Source: Aquimarina pacifica
Lineage (GTDB): Bacteria > Bacteroidota > Bacteroidia > Flavobacteriales > Flavobacteriaceae
Direction: 5' to 3'
NCBI RefSeq assembly: GCF_000520955.1
Contig: NZ_JACC01000028.1
Coordinates: 1-64,000 of the forward strand
DNA: 64,000 bases
Position 1 is the stretch's first letter, and the number at the start of each line of letters is the position of its first letter. A program made the translations under genes and the position numbers. Positions 10,301 through 18,055 of the stretch are shown one piece after another. The notes under the pieces were generated by a model, which was not told the origin of the DNA, did not search any database, and was given only the letters and a program-made list of their open reading frames with translations.

Positions 10301-10732
10301 GCTATGCAAATTCCTTCTGAACTTACCATACTAAGTGCTTGTAATACAGGAACAGGAAAAATTGCCAATGGAGAAGGTATTATGAGTCTTGGAAATGCGT
10401 TTCAATATGCTGGTACCAAAAGTCTGTTATTGAGTCGATGGGAAGTTGCCGATAAAACCACTCCCCAACTCATGAAATATTTTTATAGCAACCTTAAAGA
10501 TGGAATGTCTAAATCAAAAGCTTTACAACAAGCCAAAATAAAATATTTAGAGACCTCTGATTCATTCTATACACATCCTTTTTATTGGGGAAGTTTTTAT
10601 TTGATAGGGGACCCTACTTCTTTATCTTTAGGAAATAACGGCTCTTATTTGTTTTGGATCTTTGGTCTAATTGTATTACTTCTCGTTATTTTATTTGTTG
10701 TTGTAAAATTTAGTAAACCTAAACGTAGTTAG
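7373..10732 (+). CDS. Exported membrane-anchored TPR-CHAT (caspase-like) protein
   Basis: 1119 residues. The signal peptide is MKNRTLLLLIFYIFSFNTYAQ. About ten tetratricopeptide repeats follow (residues ~25-510; e.g. EKAIALYNKALNIS, KEALNYFKKAIAIQ, EIALKHYEKALNIA), then a helical linker and a C-terminal CHAT domain (about 730-1075). The expected dyad is present: His943 in ILHLALHGEV and Cys990 in ILSACNTGTG, with the usual GEGIMSLGNAFQYAGTKSLLLSRWEVAD downstream. A membrane helix (about 1092-1113) and a short basic tail (SKPKRS) end the protein, so TPR and CHAT parts should face the periplasm. CHAT proteins are separase/caspase-like proteases, some activated through their TPRs. It is divergent from the sigma/anti-sigma genes; a regulatory link is inferred. 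Confidence 0.9.
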   Translation: MKNRTLLLLIFYIFSFNTYAQKSKENTITLLEKADAFLKDEQLEKAIALYNKALNISLQEKDWENVARTYNSISSYKRQNGKYKESLIPAQKALEISNSYLNKNHLEKAIALDNIGGYYRYKPDLDKALSYYNQALDIKKQGNNNTALSRSYSFIGYVYLKKNKLHEATMWFQKIIAIDSSECNPYLAHSYGDLASIAQIQGNYKESLDYSKKALHYQILKYGEDHIKLTGFYSNIGFLSYENGNHKEALNYFKKAIAIQLNSTGENNQKMINYYGNYSVFLRKIGDLDNSIVYLNKTLAIGTHIFGKDHLRIAPLYTNLGIAYQQKGTLDLALTYAKKALVIKQKQMDENHPEIAYSLKNIASIYIDLKKYDEAITILNNSLDILIKNFGTNHFLVTEIYQNLATAYYNKKDIDPAFLYSEKAIHNIIQKWNDKHIDLVDNYIRLGNIYEHTNKFEIALKHYEKALNIATKSNLRTRVYKNIAQLYKTKGEYQKAIQEYQKTLAYNSREEKFLLPELHLNASFNSVILLQSLNDLADCYMQLYQKQNTREDLKKSIALYEKADQIINEIRKSYQSNYQDKITFSETTKEIYTDAIAAQYTLYQITKDPQDITKAFYFSEKSKSNTLKELITDTNAKSYGNVSSNLLELERSLKIDKAFYISKIAEITSETTIDTTKLTTFENEIFNISRRQDSLTIILEKQYPKYHELKYKDNIIDLAEIQNKLSPNRTILEFFTTDSITYAFVISKNNVTLHTIPTPNLATDITKLHQSIVTEKLVEYKDQAHQLYQKLISPIANQIKGDELVIIPDGILWHLNFELLLTQQEVAETQLREASYFFKEYQISYANSINLLYNQQDIKSTEKIENECLAFSFTKEESKKSSQNSAIAMSQLRNKDKDLPGSREEVRAISDIIEGQYFFGNQATETNFKKNASKYNILHLALHGEVDNENPQNSKLFFTETKDTINDNTLYTHELLAMQIPSELTILSACNTGTGKIANGEGIMSLGNAFQYAGTKSLLLSRWEVADKTTPQLMKYFYSNLKDGMSKSKALQQAKIKYLETSDSFYTHPFYWGSFYLIGDPTSLSLGNNGSYLFWIFGLIVLLLVILFVVVKFSKPKRS

Positions 10733-10765
10733 ACGAATTATTCTGATTACCAAAACACTAAAGCA

Positions 10766-11380
10766 TTATAACAAATCCACTAAATCTTTAGCAATATTTA
10801 CCCCTTTATCCTTGTTATACCAAACTTGTAAATCTTGTTTAAACTCGGGATCCAGACTACCGTGTTCTTTTTTATAATCATTGACCATTTTTGTAGCTAA
10901 CGAAGGACGAGGCCCCCAAGAACTAAGAACTTCCTTTGTCTTATTATCATACACTAATAACTTGGGAATTGCTTTTCCTCCGTTGGTCAAAAAGTTATTC
11001 ATTAACTCATCATGATCATCCCTTGATATAATTTTAAAATCAATACCACTATTTAATGCCGCTAGCTTATTAATTACAGGTAAAGATTGTGCAGCATCAC
11101 CACACCACCCTTCTGTTAAAACAACCCAAGTGACGTCGAGTGTAGCCGACTCAAATACTCGTGTAATAGATTCATCAATCTTTATGGTCTTGTCCAATCG
11201 TTTCATCCTGCGATCATTAAGCATGCTATAATTCGTTAAGGCTTCGGTTTGCTCATGCCCTGTGGATTTGTCTTTTTCTAATAAATCACTGACTAATTGC
11301 CTGTATTCTTTGTATGTGTACGATTCTTTTAGTCCCTTCTCGATTAATTCTGATATTTCTGTAGTCACTATGTTTTCCAT
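10766..11380 (-). CDS. Thioredoxin-fold family protein with single-Cys WCGDA motif
   Basis: 204 residues, no signal peptide, so cytoplasmic. The thioredoxin-like core spans about residues 75-170: beta strand TWVVLTEGWCGDAAQSLPVINKLA, then FKIISRD, and the cis-Pro region KAIPKLLVYD. Related thioredoxin-family proteins of Bacillota and Bacteroidota usually read WCGDC or WCGDA here; this one keeps only the first Cys, so it cannot form the classical CxxC disulfide. The helical N-terminal extension (residues 1-70) is typical of the family. Proposed role: monothiol redox or bacillithiol/CoA-disulfide chemistry, not proven. It stands alone, convergent with the CHAT gene. Confidence 0.75.
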   Translation of the reverse strand: MENIVTTEISELIEKGLKESYTYKEYRQLVSDLLEKDKSTGHEQTEALTNYSMLNDRRMKRLDKTIKIDESITRVFESATLDVTWVVLTEGWCGDAAQSLPVINKLAALNSGIDFKIISRDDHDELMNNFLTNGGKAIPKLLVYDNKTKEVLSSWGPRPSLATKMVNDYKKEHGSLDPEFKQDLQVWYNKDKGVNIAKDLVDLL

Positions 11381-11621
11381 GTATTTAGAATCCTAAAAAT
11401 AATACTTCTTTTTTTGCTCATCTACCCCTTGTATCGAATTTAATAAAAAATAAAATCAACTATTTTTTGCATCTGTTGCACAAACACAAAAAATAGTGTT
11501 TTATTCTGGCTAACTCAATTAATAAATGATATCAATATAACTATTAAGACGTCTAAAATTATAAAAACTTACATACTTAATTTTACATGAATATTATATA
11601 TTTATAATTTAAAAACTAGGT

Positions 11622-12197
11622 ATGAAAAAACATAAATGCGGCTGGTGTCTTGGGGATTCCTTATATGAGGCATACCATGATAATGAATGGGGAGTCCCTC
11701 TTCATGATGAGCAACTATTATTCGAATTTTTATTGTTAGAAACTTTTCAAGCTGGATTAAGTTGGATCACTATTCTACGAAAACGAGAAAATTTTAGATT
11801 GGCATTTGATAATTTTGATTATAAAATTATTGCTGGGTATTCTGAAACAAAAAAAGAGCAGCTTTTACAAGATTCAGGAATCATACGTAATAAACTAAAA
11901 GTAAATTCTGCTATCACCAATGCTCAGAATTTTATAAAAATTCAAGAAGAATTCGGAAGTTTTGACAGTTATATATGGGGGTTTGTAAACAGAAAACCTA
12001 TTGTAAATACATGGTCTAATTACAAAGACTGCCCTGCTAACACGCCTATTTCGGATAGCATAAGTAAAGATTTAAAAAAGCGTGGATTTAAGTTTGTTGG
12101 ATCTACTGTTGTATATGCTTTTATGCAAGCAATAGGTATGGTTAATGATCACGAAACCGCATGCCATAGGTATAAAAAGATTCAAGATGATTACTGA
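11622..12197 (+). CDS. tag: DNA-3-methyladenine glycosylase I
   Basis: 191 residues, normal length for TAG. It removes 3-methyladenine from alkylated DNA in the cytoplasm (base excision repair). Family hallmarks are present: the N-terminal KCGWC followed by YHDNEWGVPLHDE, the HhH-like segment QAGLSWITILRKRENFR, and the C-terminal NDHETACHRY. The zinc snap should use Cys6, the His of YHDNEWG and the C-terminal His/Cys of the HETAC motif. The stop codon overlaps the start of the ACT_3 gene by 11 bases, so the two are probably translated from one mRNA. Confidence 0.95.
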   Translation: MKKHKCGWCLGDSLYEAYHDNEWGVPLHDEQLLFEFLLLETFQAGLSWITILRKRENFRLAFDNFDYKIIAGYSETKKEQLLQDSGIIRNKLKVNSAITNAQNFIKIQEEFGSFDSYIWGFVNRKPIVNTWSNYKDCPANTPISDSISKDLKKRGFKFVGSTVVYAFMQAIGMVNDHETACHRYKKIQDDY

Positions 12198-12585
12198 AAC
12201 AAATTTGAGAATTCTTATCAAAGAAATGGCCCCTCAACTAAATATTGGTGCATATGTATTTGTTACCGTTCCTGATACAGATCAAATACCGCGAAAAGAT
12301 ATTTTAGGAGAATTCAAAGAAAAAGAAGGAATCACTATCATTCTCGAAAGAAAAACTGCAGATTTACTGCATCTAACATATAGTTATATTGCCTCATGGA
12401 TCACATTAAAGGTTCATTCGTCCCTTCATGCAGTTGGCCTTACAGCTGCTTTCTCATCCGAACTTGCAAAACATCAGATAAGCTGTAATGTTATTTCTGG
12501 TTATTATCATGATCATATTTTTGTAGCAAAGGAAGATGAGCTCAAAGCAATGCAAGTTTTAAAAGATTTATCAGACAACTACTAA
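12187..12585 (+). CDS. ACT_3 (DUF2241-like) domain protein
   Basis: 132 residues using the ATG at 12187. A longer frame from 12145 would lie inside tag and add unrelated residues, so I reject it. The sequence fits the ACT_3/DUF2241 family (COG3602): MAPQLNIGAYVFVTVPD near the start, then ASWITLKVHSSLHAVGLTAAFSSELAKHQISCNVISGYYHDHIFV, two ACT-like beta-alpha-beta units. These proteins are small cytoplasmic ligand-binding candidates; no ligand is established. The 11-base overlap with tag suggests coupled translation. Confidence 0.8.
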   Translation: MITETNLRILIKEMAPQLNIGAYVFVTVPDTDQIPRKDILGEFKEKEGITIILERKTADLLHLTYSYIASWITLKVHSSLHAVGLTAAFSSELAKHQISCNVISGYYHDHIFVAKEDELKAMQVLKDLSDNY

Positions 12586-12622
12586 TGTATTTGTACTTGA
12601 GTATATAGAACAGACTAGCAAT

Positions 12623-13279
12623 CTATAATTTAACGCCGAAAGCAAGATCTCCTGCATCACCCAAACCAGGCACTATATATCCTTTACTATTCAATTCTTC
12701 ATCTATTGCGGCAATCCATAAATGAGTATTTTCAGGAAAAATATTCTCTATATAACTTACACCTTGTCGAGAGCCTATTACAGATATAATATGTATTTGT
12801 TTGGCCATACCATGCTTTTTTATCGCCTTTAATGTATTTTCAAGAGTTTTACCTGTTGCCAACATAGGATCAATAAGCACCACGGTTTTATTTTCTAACG
12901 AAGGTGCTGCAAGATAGTTTACTACAATTTCAAAATCATCTTCGTTTTCTTTATGATCTCGATATGCAGAAATAAATGCGTTTTCGGCTGCATCAAAATA
13001 ATTAAGAACACCTTGATGCAAGGGTAAACCAGCCCTAAGAATAGCACATAATACAAGTTCGTCTATTGGCACTAAAATATCTTTGGTTCCTAATGGCGTT
13101 TGAGCTGATGTTATCTCATAGGATAGTGCTTTGCTCATTTCGTAACTCAGAATTTCTCCTATGCGTTCAATATTTCTTCTGAAACGCAATGAATCTTTCT
13201 GTATATCAACATCCCTAAGGTCAGCAACAAACTGATTTAACACTGAATTTTGTATCCCTATATCATGAATCGTCATCAC
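12623..13279 (-). CDS. upp: Uracil phosphoribosyltransferase
   Basis: 218 residues, typical length. It converts uracil plus PRPP to UMP (pyrimidine salvage, cytoplasm). The PRPP-binding loop is VVLIDPMLATGKTLENTL (about residues 132-149), the flexible region LCAILRAGLPLHQGVL is present, and the uracil-binding end is GYIVPGLGDAGDLAFGV. The start could be either of two adjacent Met codons (MMTIHD). It lies 36 bases before the aat gene's stop on the same strand, so co-transcription with aat is possible. Confidence 0.95.
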   Translation of the reverse strand: MMTIHDIGIQNSVLNQFVADLRDVDIQKDSLRFRRNIERIGEILSYEMSKALSYEITSAQTPLGTKDILVPIDELVLCAILRAGLPLHQGVLNYFDAAENAFISAYRDHKENEDDFEIVVNYLAAPSLENKTVVLIDPMLATGKTLENTLKAIKKHGMAKQIHIISVIGSRQGVSYIENIFPENTHLWIAAIDEELNSKGYIVPGLGDAGDLAFGVKL

Positions 13280-13315
13280 CTTTAGTTATATGTTACTAAT
13301 GAATTAATTATAAAA

Positions 13316-13990
13316 TTATTTTAAATACTCCAAAAATTCTGCTCTGGGGATTTCTCGGGCTCCCAAACTTGCCAAATGGTCAGTATACACCTGACAATCG
13401 ATTAACTTTATATCTTTCTGTGCTAGCCAATCAATCAATTTAATAAAACCAAATTTTGAGGCATTACTGACCTTAGAAAACATACTTTCACCACAAAAGA
13501 CTTTCTTATCTTGTAGCAAGATCCCATATAACCCACCTACTAAATTCGATTGATCCCAAACCTCAACAGAAATAGCATACCCCAAATTGTGAAGTTTTTT
13601 ATACGCTTTTTTCATATCATCAGTAATCCAAGTACCCTCTTGATCTGACCTCTTGATCATCGCGCAATTATCTATCACAAGGCTAAAACTAGTATTAAAG
13701 CGAACTTCGAATGCTTGTTTTCTAAGCAACTGTTTCATACTCTTGCTGATCCTTAATTCTGAAGGAAAAAGTACCATTCTAGGATCCGGACTAAACCATA
13801 AAATAGGTTCCCCCTCATTGTACCAAGGAAAAATACCTTTCTGATAGGCCTCTAAAAGTCTACGTACAGACAAATCCCCACCAATTGCTAATAAACCATC
13901 AATATTAGCATCTTCTACAGGCGGAAATTCTATGACATTTGTTAAGATATGCAAAATACAGCTATAAAAATATACAACGTTAAAAGTCAA
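13316..13990 (-). CDS. aat: Leucyl/phenylalanyl-tRNA--protein transferase
   Basis: 224 residues in the longest frame. It adds Leu or Phe to N-terminal Arg/Lys of proteins for the ClpS-ClpAP N-end rule. Signatures: FPPVEDANIDGLLAIGGDLSVRRLLEAYQKGIFPWYNEGEPILWFSPDPRMVLFP, followed by CQVYTDHLASLGAREI near the C-terminus. The first 12 residues (MTFNVVYFYSCI) look unlike the family. A TTG start giving (M)HILTNVIEFPP, at about 13954, would match family N-termini better. The function is certain; the exact start is not. Confidence 0.92.
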   Translation of the reverse strand: MTFNVVYFYSCILHILTNVIEFPPVEDANIDGLLAIGGDLSVRRLLEAYQKGIFPWYNEGEPILWFSPDPRMVLFPSELRISKSMKQLLRKQAFEVRFNTSFSLVIDNCAMIKRSDQEGTWITDDMKKAYKKLHNLGYAISVEVWDQSNLVGGLYGILLQDKKVFCGESMFSKVSNASKFGFIKLIDWLAQKDIKLIDCQVYTDHLASLGAREIPRAEFLEYLK

Positions 13991-14107
13991 TTAGTTGTTT
14001 GAAATTACCAAAAAAATCGCAATATTTGTTAGTGCCTTTTAAGATAAATTTTGTTCATCATTGCTTTTTTAAGTTTTTATTAAAAGGTCAGCATAAATAA
14101 CAATAGG

Positions 14108-14138
14108 AAAAAGTCCGATATTTTGTATCGGACTTTTT
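14108..14138. terminator. Bidirectional rho-independent terminator
   Basis: Perfect 13-base arms AAAAAGTCCGATA / TATCGGACTTTTT around a 5-base loop (TTTTG). It lies in the 307-base gap (13991-14297) between DUF3127 and aat, 160 bases past the DUF3127 stop. The rest of that gap holds nothing I recognise. Confidence 0.85.
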
Positions 14139-14297
14139 TATTTTTGAAGCTATTTGCTATCTATTATCTTACCTGATTTTATGAAGTAAAACTACTTTAA
14201 GAAATTTGTAAAGTGTATTAAACACTTATATCTTCAAGTTTATAAGTCGTATTAGACCTTCATAAAACACACTACAGGTTCAAAAATGAATATTTAT

Positions 14298-14675
14298 TTA
14301 GAATGGCAAATCATCATGCTCTTCTTTTGAGAAATCTGTAGCAGGTTCAAAAGCATCTGCAGGAGGAACCGGAGGAGCAGAAGCATTTTGAGCAGCTGGC
14401 TGCAAACTCTCTATTCTCCATCCTTGAATTGAATTAAAATATTTAGTTTCTCCTTGTGGGTTTACCCATTCTCTACCACGTAAATTGATGCTAATTTTTA
14501 CATCATGGCCAACCTGAAAAGCATTTAATAAATCACATTTATCCTGAACAAACTCTACCATTATCGATTGCGGATATTGTTCTTCTGTAGTTACTACAAT
14601 TTCTCTCTTTCTAAAACCATTGCTACCAAAGGTTTGTGTCTCACCGATCATTTTTACTTTACCTTGTACTTCCAT
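14298..14675 (-). CDS. DUF3127 OB-fold-like protein with SSB-type acidic tip
   Basis: 125 residues. Residues 1-92 match the DUF3127 family, a small OB-fold-like domain common in Bacteroidota (start MEVQGKVKMIGETQTFGSNGFRKREIVV, end YFNSIQGWRIESL). A low-complexity Ala/Pro linker follows. The last residues are EEHDDLPF, very close to the acidic C-terminal tip of single-stranded DNA-binding protein (DDDIPF), which recruits repair proteins. This suggests a DNA-metabolism role (inference). It follows the flavin reductase gene after 12 bases, so the two may share a transcript. Confidence 0.85.
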   Translation of the reverse strand: MEVQGKVKMIGETQTFGSNGFRKREIVVTTEEQYPQSIMVEFVQDKCDLLNAFQVGHDVKISINLRGREWVNPQGETKYFNSIQGWRIESLQPAAQNASAPPVPPADAFEPATDFSKEEHDDLPF

Positions 14676-14687
14676 CTTACTATATTA

Positions 14688-15566
14688 TTATTTTGCTGCT
14701 AAAATGTTCCATGCGGTATCAATATCATCTATATCAAGATACTGCTTTGCAAATTTATGAATTTCTATTAGGTTAGCACCTTCTATTTTATCCATAATAT
14801 CACTATGGTTATTAACAAATTCTAAAACCTCTTCTTTTTTAGGAATTTCTGCCTTATTCGCTAGTTTACCTAAATCATTACCTGTAAGAATTGTGCTTTT
14901 TTTTATCGAATCAGGTAGTAAATCAACACCGATCCCTATACTGCTTAGAGGTTTAGGCACTTCAAACATTCCCAAATTTGCCCTTGTATACCAATTGCCT
15001 CCCATACGGGCCACCTGATCTATTTTGTGTTGATCTATCTTATTATTCTCGTCAAGAATTTCTTTGTCAATATGCATAAGAAGAACCTCGCAGATAATTA
15101 GATTACCTGCTCCTCCCTCTTCTCCCAGAGCCACTACTTCATTCACTTTACATTCAAACTGTACAGGTGATTCTTTAACTCTAAATGGCTTAACTTTTTC
15201 TGAATGTAAAGGTGTTAAACCAGATTTAACAAACTCATCAATATCTTTGGGATATTCTGTACTAGAAAGCGACATTTGTTGTACAATATCATAGTTTACA
15301 ATATTTATAACTACTTCTCTCGTAGTCTTTGCATTTTCTAGCGTATGCTTTGTTGTATTATCCCTCACCCTTCTTGCCGGTGAAAAAATAAGAATTGGTG
15401 GATTCGCACTAAAAACATTAAAGAAACTAAAAGGAGATAAATTAGGGTTACCCTGATTATCTACAGTACTCGCAAAAGCTATGGGTCTAGGACCAATGGC
15501 ACCTAGCATGAATCCATGCAATTTTGCGGTAGTAACTTGTGATGGATCTATTGTCATCATACTCAT
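14688..15566 (-). CDS. Flavin reductase family protein
   Basis: 292 residues. The N-terminal two thirds carry the FMN-binding split-barrel fold of flavin reductase-like proteins: GAIGPRPIAFASTVDNQGNPNLSPFSFFNVFSANPPILIFSP, then NIVNYDIVQQMSLSS, and a later GNLIICEVLLMHI with RMGGNWYTR. About 80 C-terminal residues extend past the fold and are helical. Cytoplasmic; probably uses NAD(P)H to reduce flavin, but substrate and partner are unknown. Start chosen at MSMMTID; two further Met codons follow closely. It is upstream of DUF3127, 12 bases apart. Confidence 0.85.
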   Translation of the reverse strand: MSMMTIDPSQVTTAKLHGFMLGAIGPRPIAFASTVDNQGNPNLSPFSFFNVFSANPPILIFSPARRVRDNTTKHTLENAKTTREVVINIVNYDIVQQMSLSSTEYPKDIDEFVKSGLTPLHSEKVKPFRVKESPVQFECKVNEVVALGEEGGAGNLIICEVLLMHIDKEILDENNKIDQHKIDQVARMGGNWYTRANLGMFEVPKPLSSIGIGVDLLPDSIKKSTILTGNDLGKLANKAEIPKKEEVLEFVNNHSDIMDKIEGANLIEIHKFAKQYLDIDDIDTAWNILAAK

Positions 15567-15859
15567 ACTGTAACTATTTTAAACAAAGATAACCAAAGTT
15601 TACAAGCTCATAAACGTCTGAGCCTTCAACTAACAAAAGAAACACAAAAAGACAATTTATTACAGTTTTTGACAGTTTAGCAACGAAGTTCTTTGACATA
15701 AAGAAGGTTAAACGGATATAGTTTTATATTTTAGTCAACTCGAGACAAACTACGACAACTTAACCCCCTATTTTGGCAGATTTCTGAACTACAGACCAGA
15801 AGATTTGCAATAAAATTATTATAAAACGGTTATATTTAAGATTTAGTTAACAAACCTCT

Positions 15860-17050
15860 ATGAATTTTTCTGATGAACGTAATTTTTCGAGCTATTTCAT
15901 TATCATTGCTGTTTTGGTAATCACTGGGCTTGTATTATGGAATACTTCATTATTTTTAAAGCGACTTAAAGAAGATGAGCGCACAAAAGTTCAGGTTTGG
16001 GCACAGTCACAAAAAGCACTAAATAGTGAACAATCAGACGACTACTTAGAATTATCACTTCTAATTGGATCTACAAATAAATCAAGCCCCATTATAATTA
16101 CAGACGCCGACGGTAATTTTATAACAGATACTTCAGGAAAACCAGACCCTAGTTATTTCCAAAACCTATCTCAAAGCGTCATAGAAAGTGAATCAAAACT
16201 GAAGTCTTACCTAAAAAAACTAAGAGCAGAGAACAAACCTATAAAACTTAATCTCAATAAAGATACAGTGCAATACATTTATTATGGCAATTCAGACATT
16301 CTGAATAAGCTTAAATATTACCCTATGACAATTGCCATCATTATATTTTTACTTATTGGCGTTATTTATTTCTTCTTCACTACCTCTTACGCTGGTAAAC
16401 AAAATAAGTTATGGGCTGGTATGGCCAAAGAAACTGCACATCAAATAGGAACACCTTTATCATCGCTGGTTGGATGGAATGAAATACTCAAATCCGAAAA
16501 TGTAAATCCTGAGTATTTGTATGAAATAGAAAAAGATATTGAACGATTAAAAGTAATTACCGAGCGGTTTTCTAAAATTGGTTCTATTCCTAATCTTGAA
16601 GAAGTAGATATTGTTGAAGAAACAAGGAACGCATATACCTACCTTGAGTCTAGGAGTTCTAAACTAATTAATTTTTCCTTAAACCTACCCAAAAAACCAA
16701 TTACAGTATCCCTAAATTCTCAACTCTACAGTTGGACCATAGAGAATCTTGTTAAAAATGCGATTGATGCAATGCGAGGAAAAGGAGATCTAAAAATCGA
16801 CCTTACTGAGGATGCAAAACGGGTTTTTATACAGATAAAAGATAGTGGCAAAGGAATCCCTAAAAGTAAATTCACTAAAATATTTGAAACAGGATACACC
16901 TCAAAAAGCAGGGGATGGGGACTTGGTTTATCATTATCAAAACGAATTATAGAAGAATATCACTTGGGAAAAATAAAAGTTCTCAAATCTGATATTGGCA
17001 AAGGAACTACTTTTCAGATTATACTAAGAAAATCAGGAGTGACCATTTAG
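15860..17050 (+). CDS. Membrane sensor histidine kinase
   Basis: 396 residues. Membrane helices at about 12-32 and 152-176 bracket a periplasmic sensor region of about 115 residues with no recognised domain. The kinase core follows: the H-box KETAHQIGTPLSSLVGW with phospho-acceptor His194, N-box NLVKNAIDAM, G1 DSGKGIP, and G2 GWGLGLSLSKRIIEEYH. The HQIGTPLS H-box is characteristic of a Bacteroidota kinase subgroup. No response regulator is adjacent, so this is an orphan kinase. The 293-base gap upstream shows a possible TTTGACAT near 15690 but no clear -7 box. Confidence 0.9.
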   Translation: MNFSDERNFSSYFIIIAVLVITGLVLWNTSLFLKRLKEDERTKVQVWAQSQKALNSEQSDDYLELSLLIGSTNKSSPIIITDADGNFITDTSGKPDPSYFQNLSQSVIESESKLKSYLKKLRAENKPIKLNLNKDTVQYIYYGNSDILNKLKYYPMTIAIIIFLLIGVIYFFFTTSYAGKQNKLWAGMAKETAHQIGTPLSSLVGWNEILKSENVNPEYLYEIEKDIERLKVITERFSKIGSIPNLEEVDIVEETRNAYTYLESRSSKLINFSLNLPKKPITVSLNSQLYSWTIENLVKNAIDAMRGKGDLKIDLTEDAKRVFIQIKDSGKGIPKSKFTKIFETGYTSKSRGWGLGLSLSKRIIEEYHLGKIKVLKSDIGKGTTFQIILRKSGVTI

Positions 17051-17210
17051 TCTTTCTTTATTAATAACTCAAGAAAACTGATGTTTTTATTTTAATTCTT
17101 AAAATTAATCCTGTAAAGTGACCTACTAAACACAATTAAAAAAATGAATATTATATAACAATATTTTATTTATAAAGTCAGTTATACACTTAACATCAAA
17201 TTGAAACAAT

Positions 17211-17570
17211 GTGAAGACAGAGTATATTACCTTAAAAGAAACAACTCTTACCAATAATTGTCCCGAATGTTATTCTACTGATGGTATGGTCCTTTCGTTT
17301 AAACAGCAAATGACTACTTCAAAATTTTTAATAAAAACAAAAAGTAATGTTGTTGAGAATATTTTTTGTACCAAGTGTGAAAATGAAATTTTTCCGGGAC
17401 AATGGACACTAGATATCGAGCGAGTATACAACTATCACAAGAAAACGATCCCCCGAAAAAAAGGATCCATACAATTTACTAAACCTTTTTATTTTGTCAC
17501 TTTTATACTTTTAGCAATTTTAATTGCTATCGGTGTTTATTTGTTCGATCCAACTATTTTTGGATTATAA
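17211..17570 (+). CDS. Small zinc-ribbon membrane protein, unknown function
   Basis: 119 residues beginning with GTG; no in-frame ATG lies nearby upstream. Two Cys pairs (CPEC near residue 17 and CTKC near 53) form a likely zinc ribbon. A single membrane helix lies near residues 90-112 (FYFVTFILLAILIAIGVYLF). The topology is probably zinc ribbon in the cytoplasm with a C-terminal anchor. I do not recognise a named family. It sits alone between the histidine kinase and the thioesterase. Confidence 0.6.
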   Translation: MKTEYITLKETTLTNNCPECYSTDGMVLSFKQQMTTSKFLIKTKSNVVENIFCTKCENEIFPGQWTLDIERVYNYHKKTIPRKKGSIQFTKPFYFVTFILLAILIAIGVYLFDPTIFGL

Positions 17571-17632
17571 AAACAATGCATTATTCTACTTGTCTTATTA
17601 CTTTACGTAGAAATGAACCTATGAGCAAATAG

Positions 17633-18046
17633 TTATGAATAATGCTCTATACGTGATCTCAATTCTGGCGTTATTAAAAACGTTTTATCTATATTAAAGT
17701 CAAAACAAACTGCCACATCGTGTCCCTCGGCACATAATACACCTGCATCATTATACAATTCATGATATAATCCAAAGCTTGTGTTTTTTACAAATGCAAC
17801 CTTAGTTTTAATCATTACATTACCAGGAAAAAATAATGGATGTTTAAAATCACATTTCGTTGATACCAGCATTGGACCTTTTTTTGTTTCTGCATATAAT
17901 TTTACCAATCCTGTTACCTCCCAAAATTGCACCCGTGCACTTTGCATATATTTCATGAAATTTACATTATTAACATGCTGATAGGTATCCATCTCACTCC
18001 AATCAATACGCAACTGTAACGATAATTTAAACGCTGTTTTTTCCAT
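17633..18046 (-). CDS. 4HBT-fold acyl-CoA thioesterase
   Basis: 137 residues, the usual size of a YbgC/FadM-like hotdog-fold thioesterase. The motif DWSEMDTYQHVNNVNFMKYMQSAR carries the catalytic Asp and the hotdog helix; the later part has YHELYNDAGVLCAEGHDVAVCFD. It probably hydrolyses acyl-CoA in the cytoplasm; the chain-length preference cannot be read. It lies 9 bases after the HIT gene on the same strand. Confidence 0.85.
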   Translation of the reverse strand: MEKTAFKLSLQLRIDWSEMDTYQHVNNVNFMKYMQSARVQFWEVTGLVKLYAETKKGPMLVSTKCDFKHPLFFPGNVMIKTKVAFVKNTSFGLYHELYNDAGVLCAEGHDVAVCFDFNIDKTFLITPELRSRIEHYS

Positions 18047-18055
18047 AAATCCAGA

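Noticed and set aside
12145..12186. Upstream start for the ACT_3 gene
   Set aside because: Would lie inside tag; residues before 12187 have no family similarity, and the ATG at 12187 fits the domain start.
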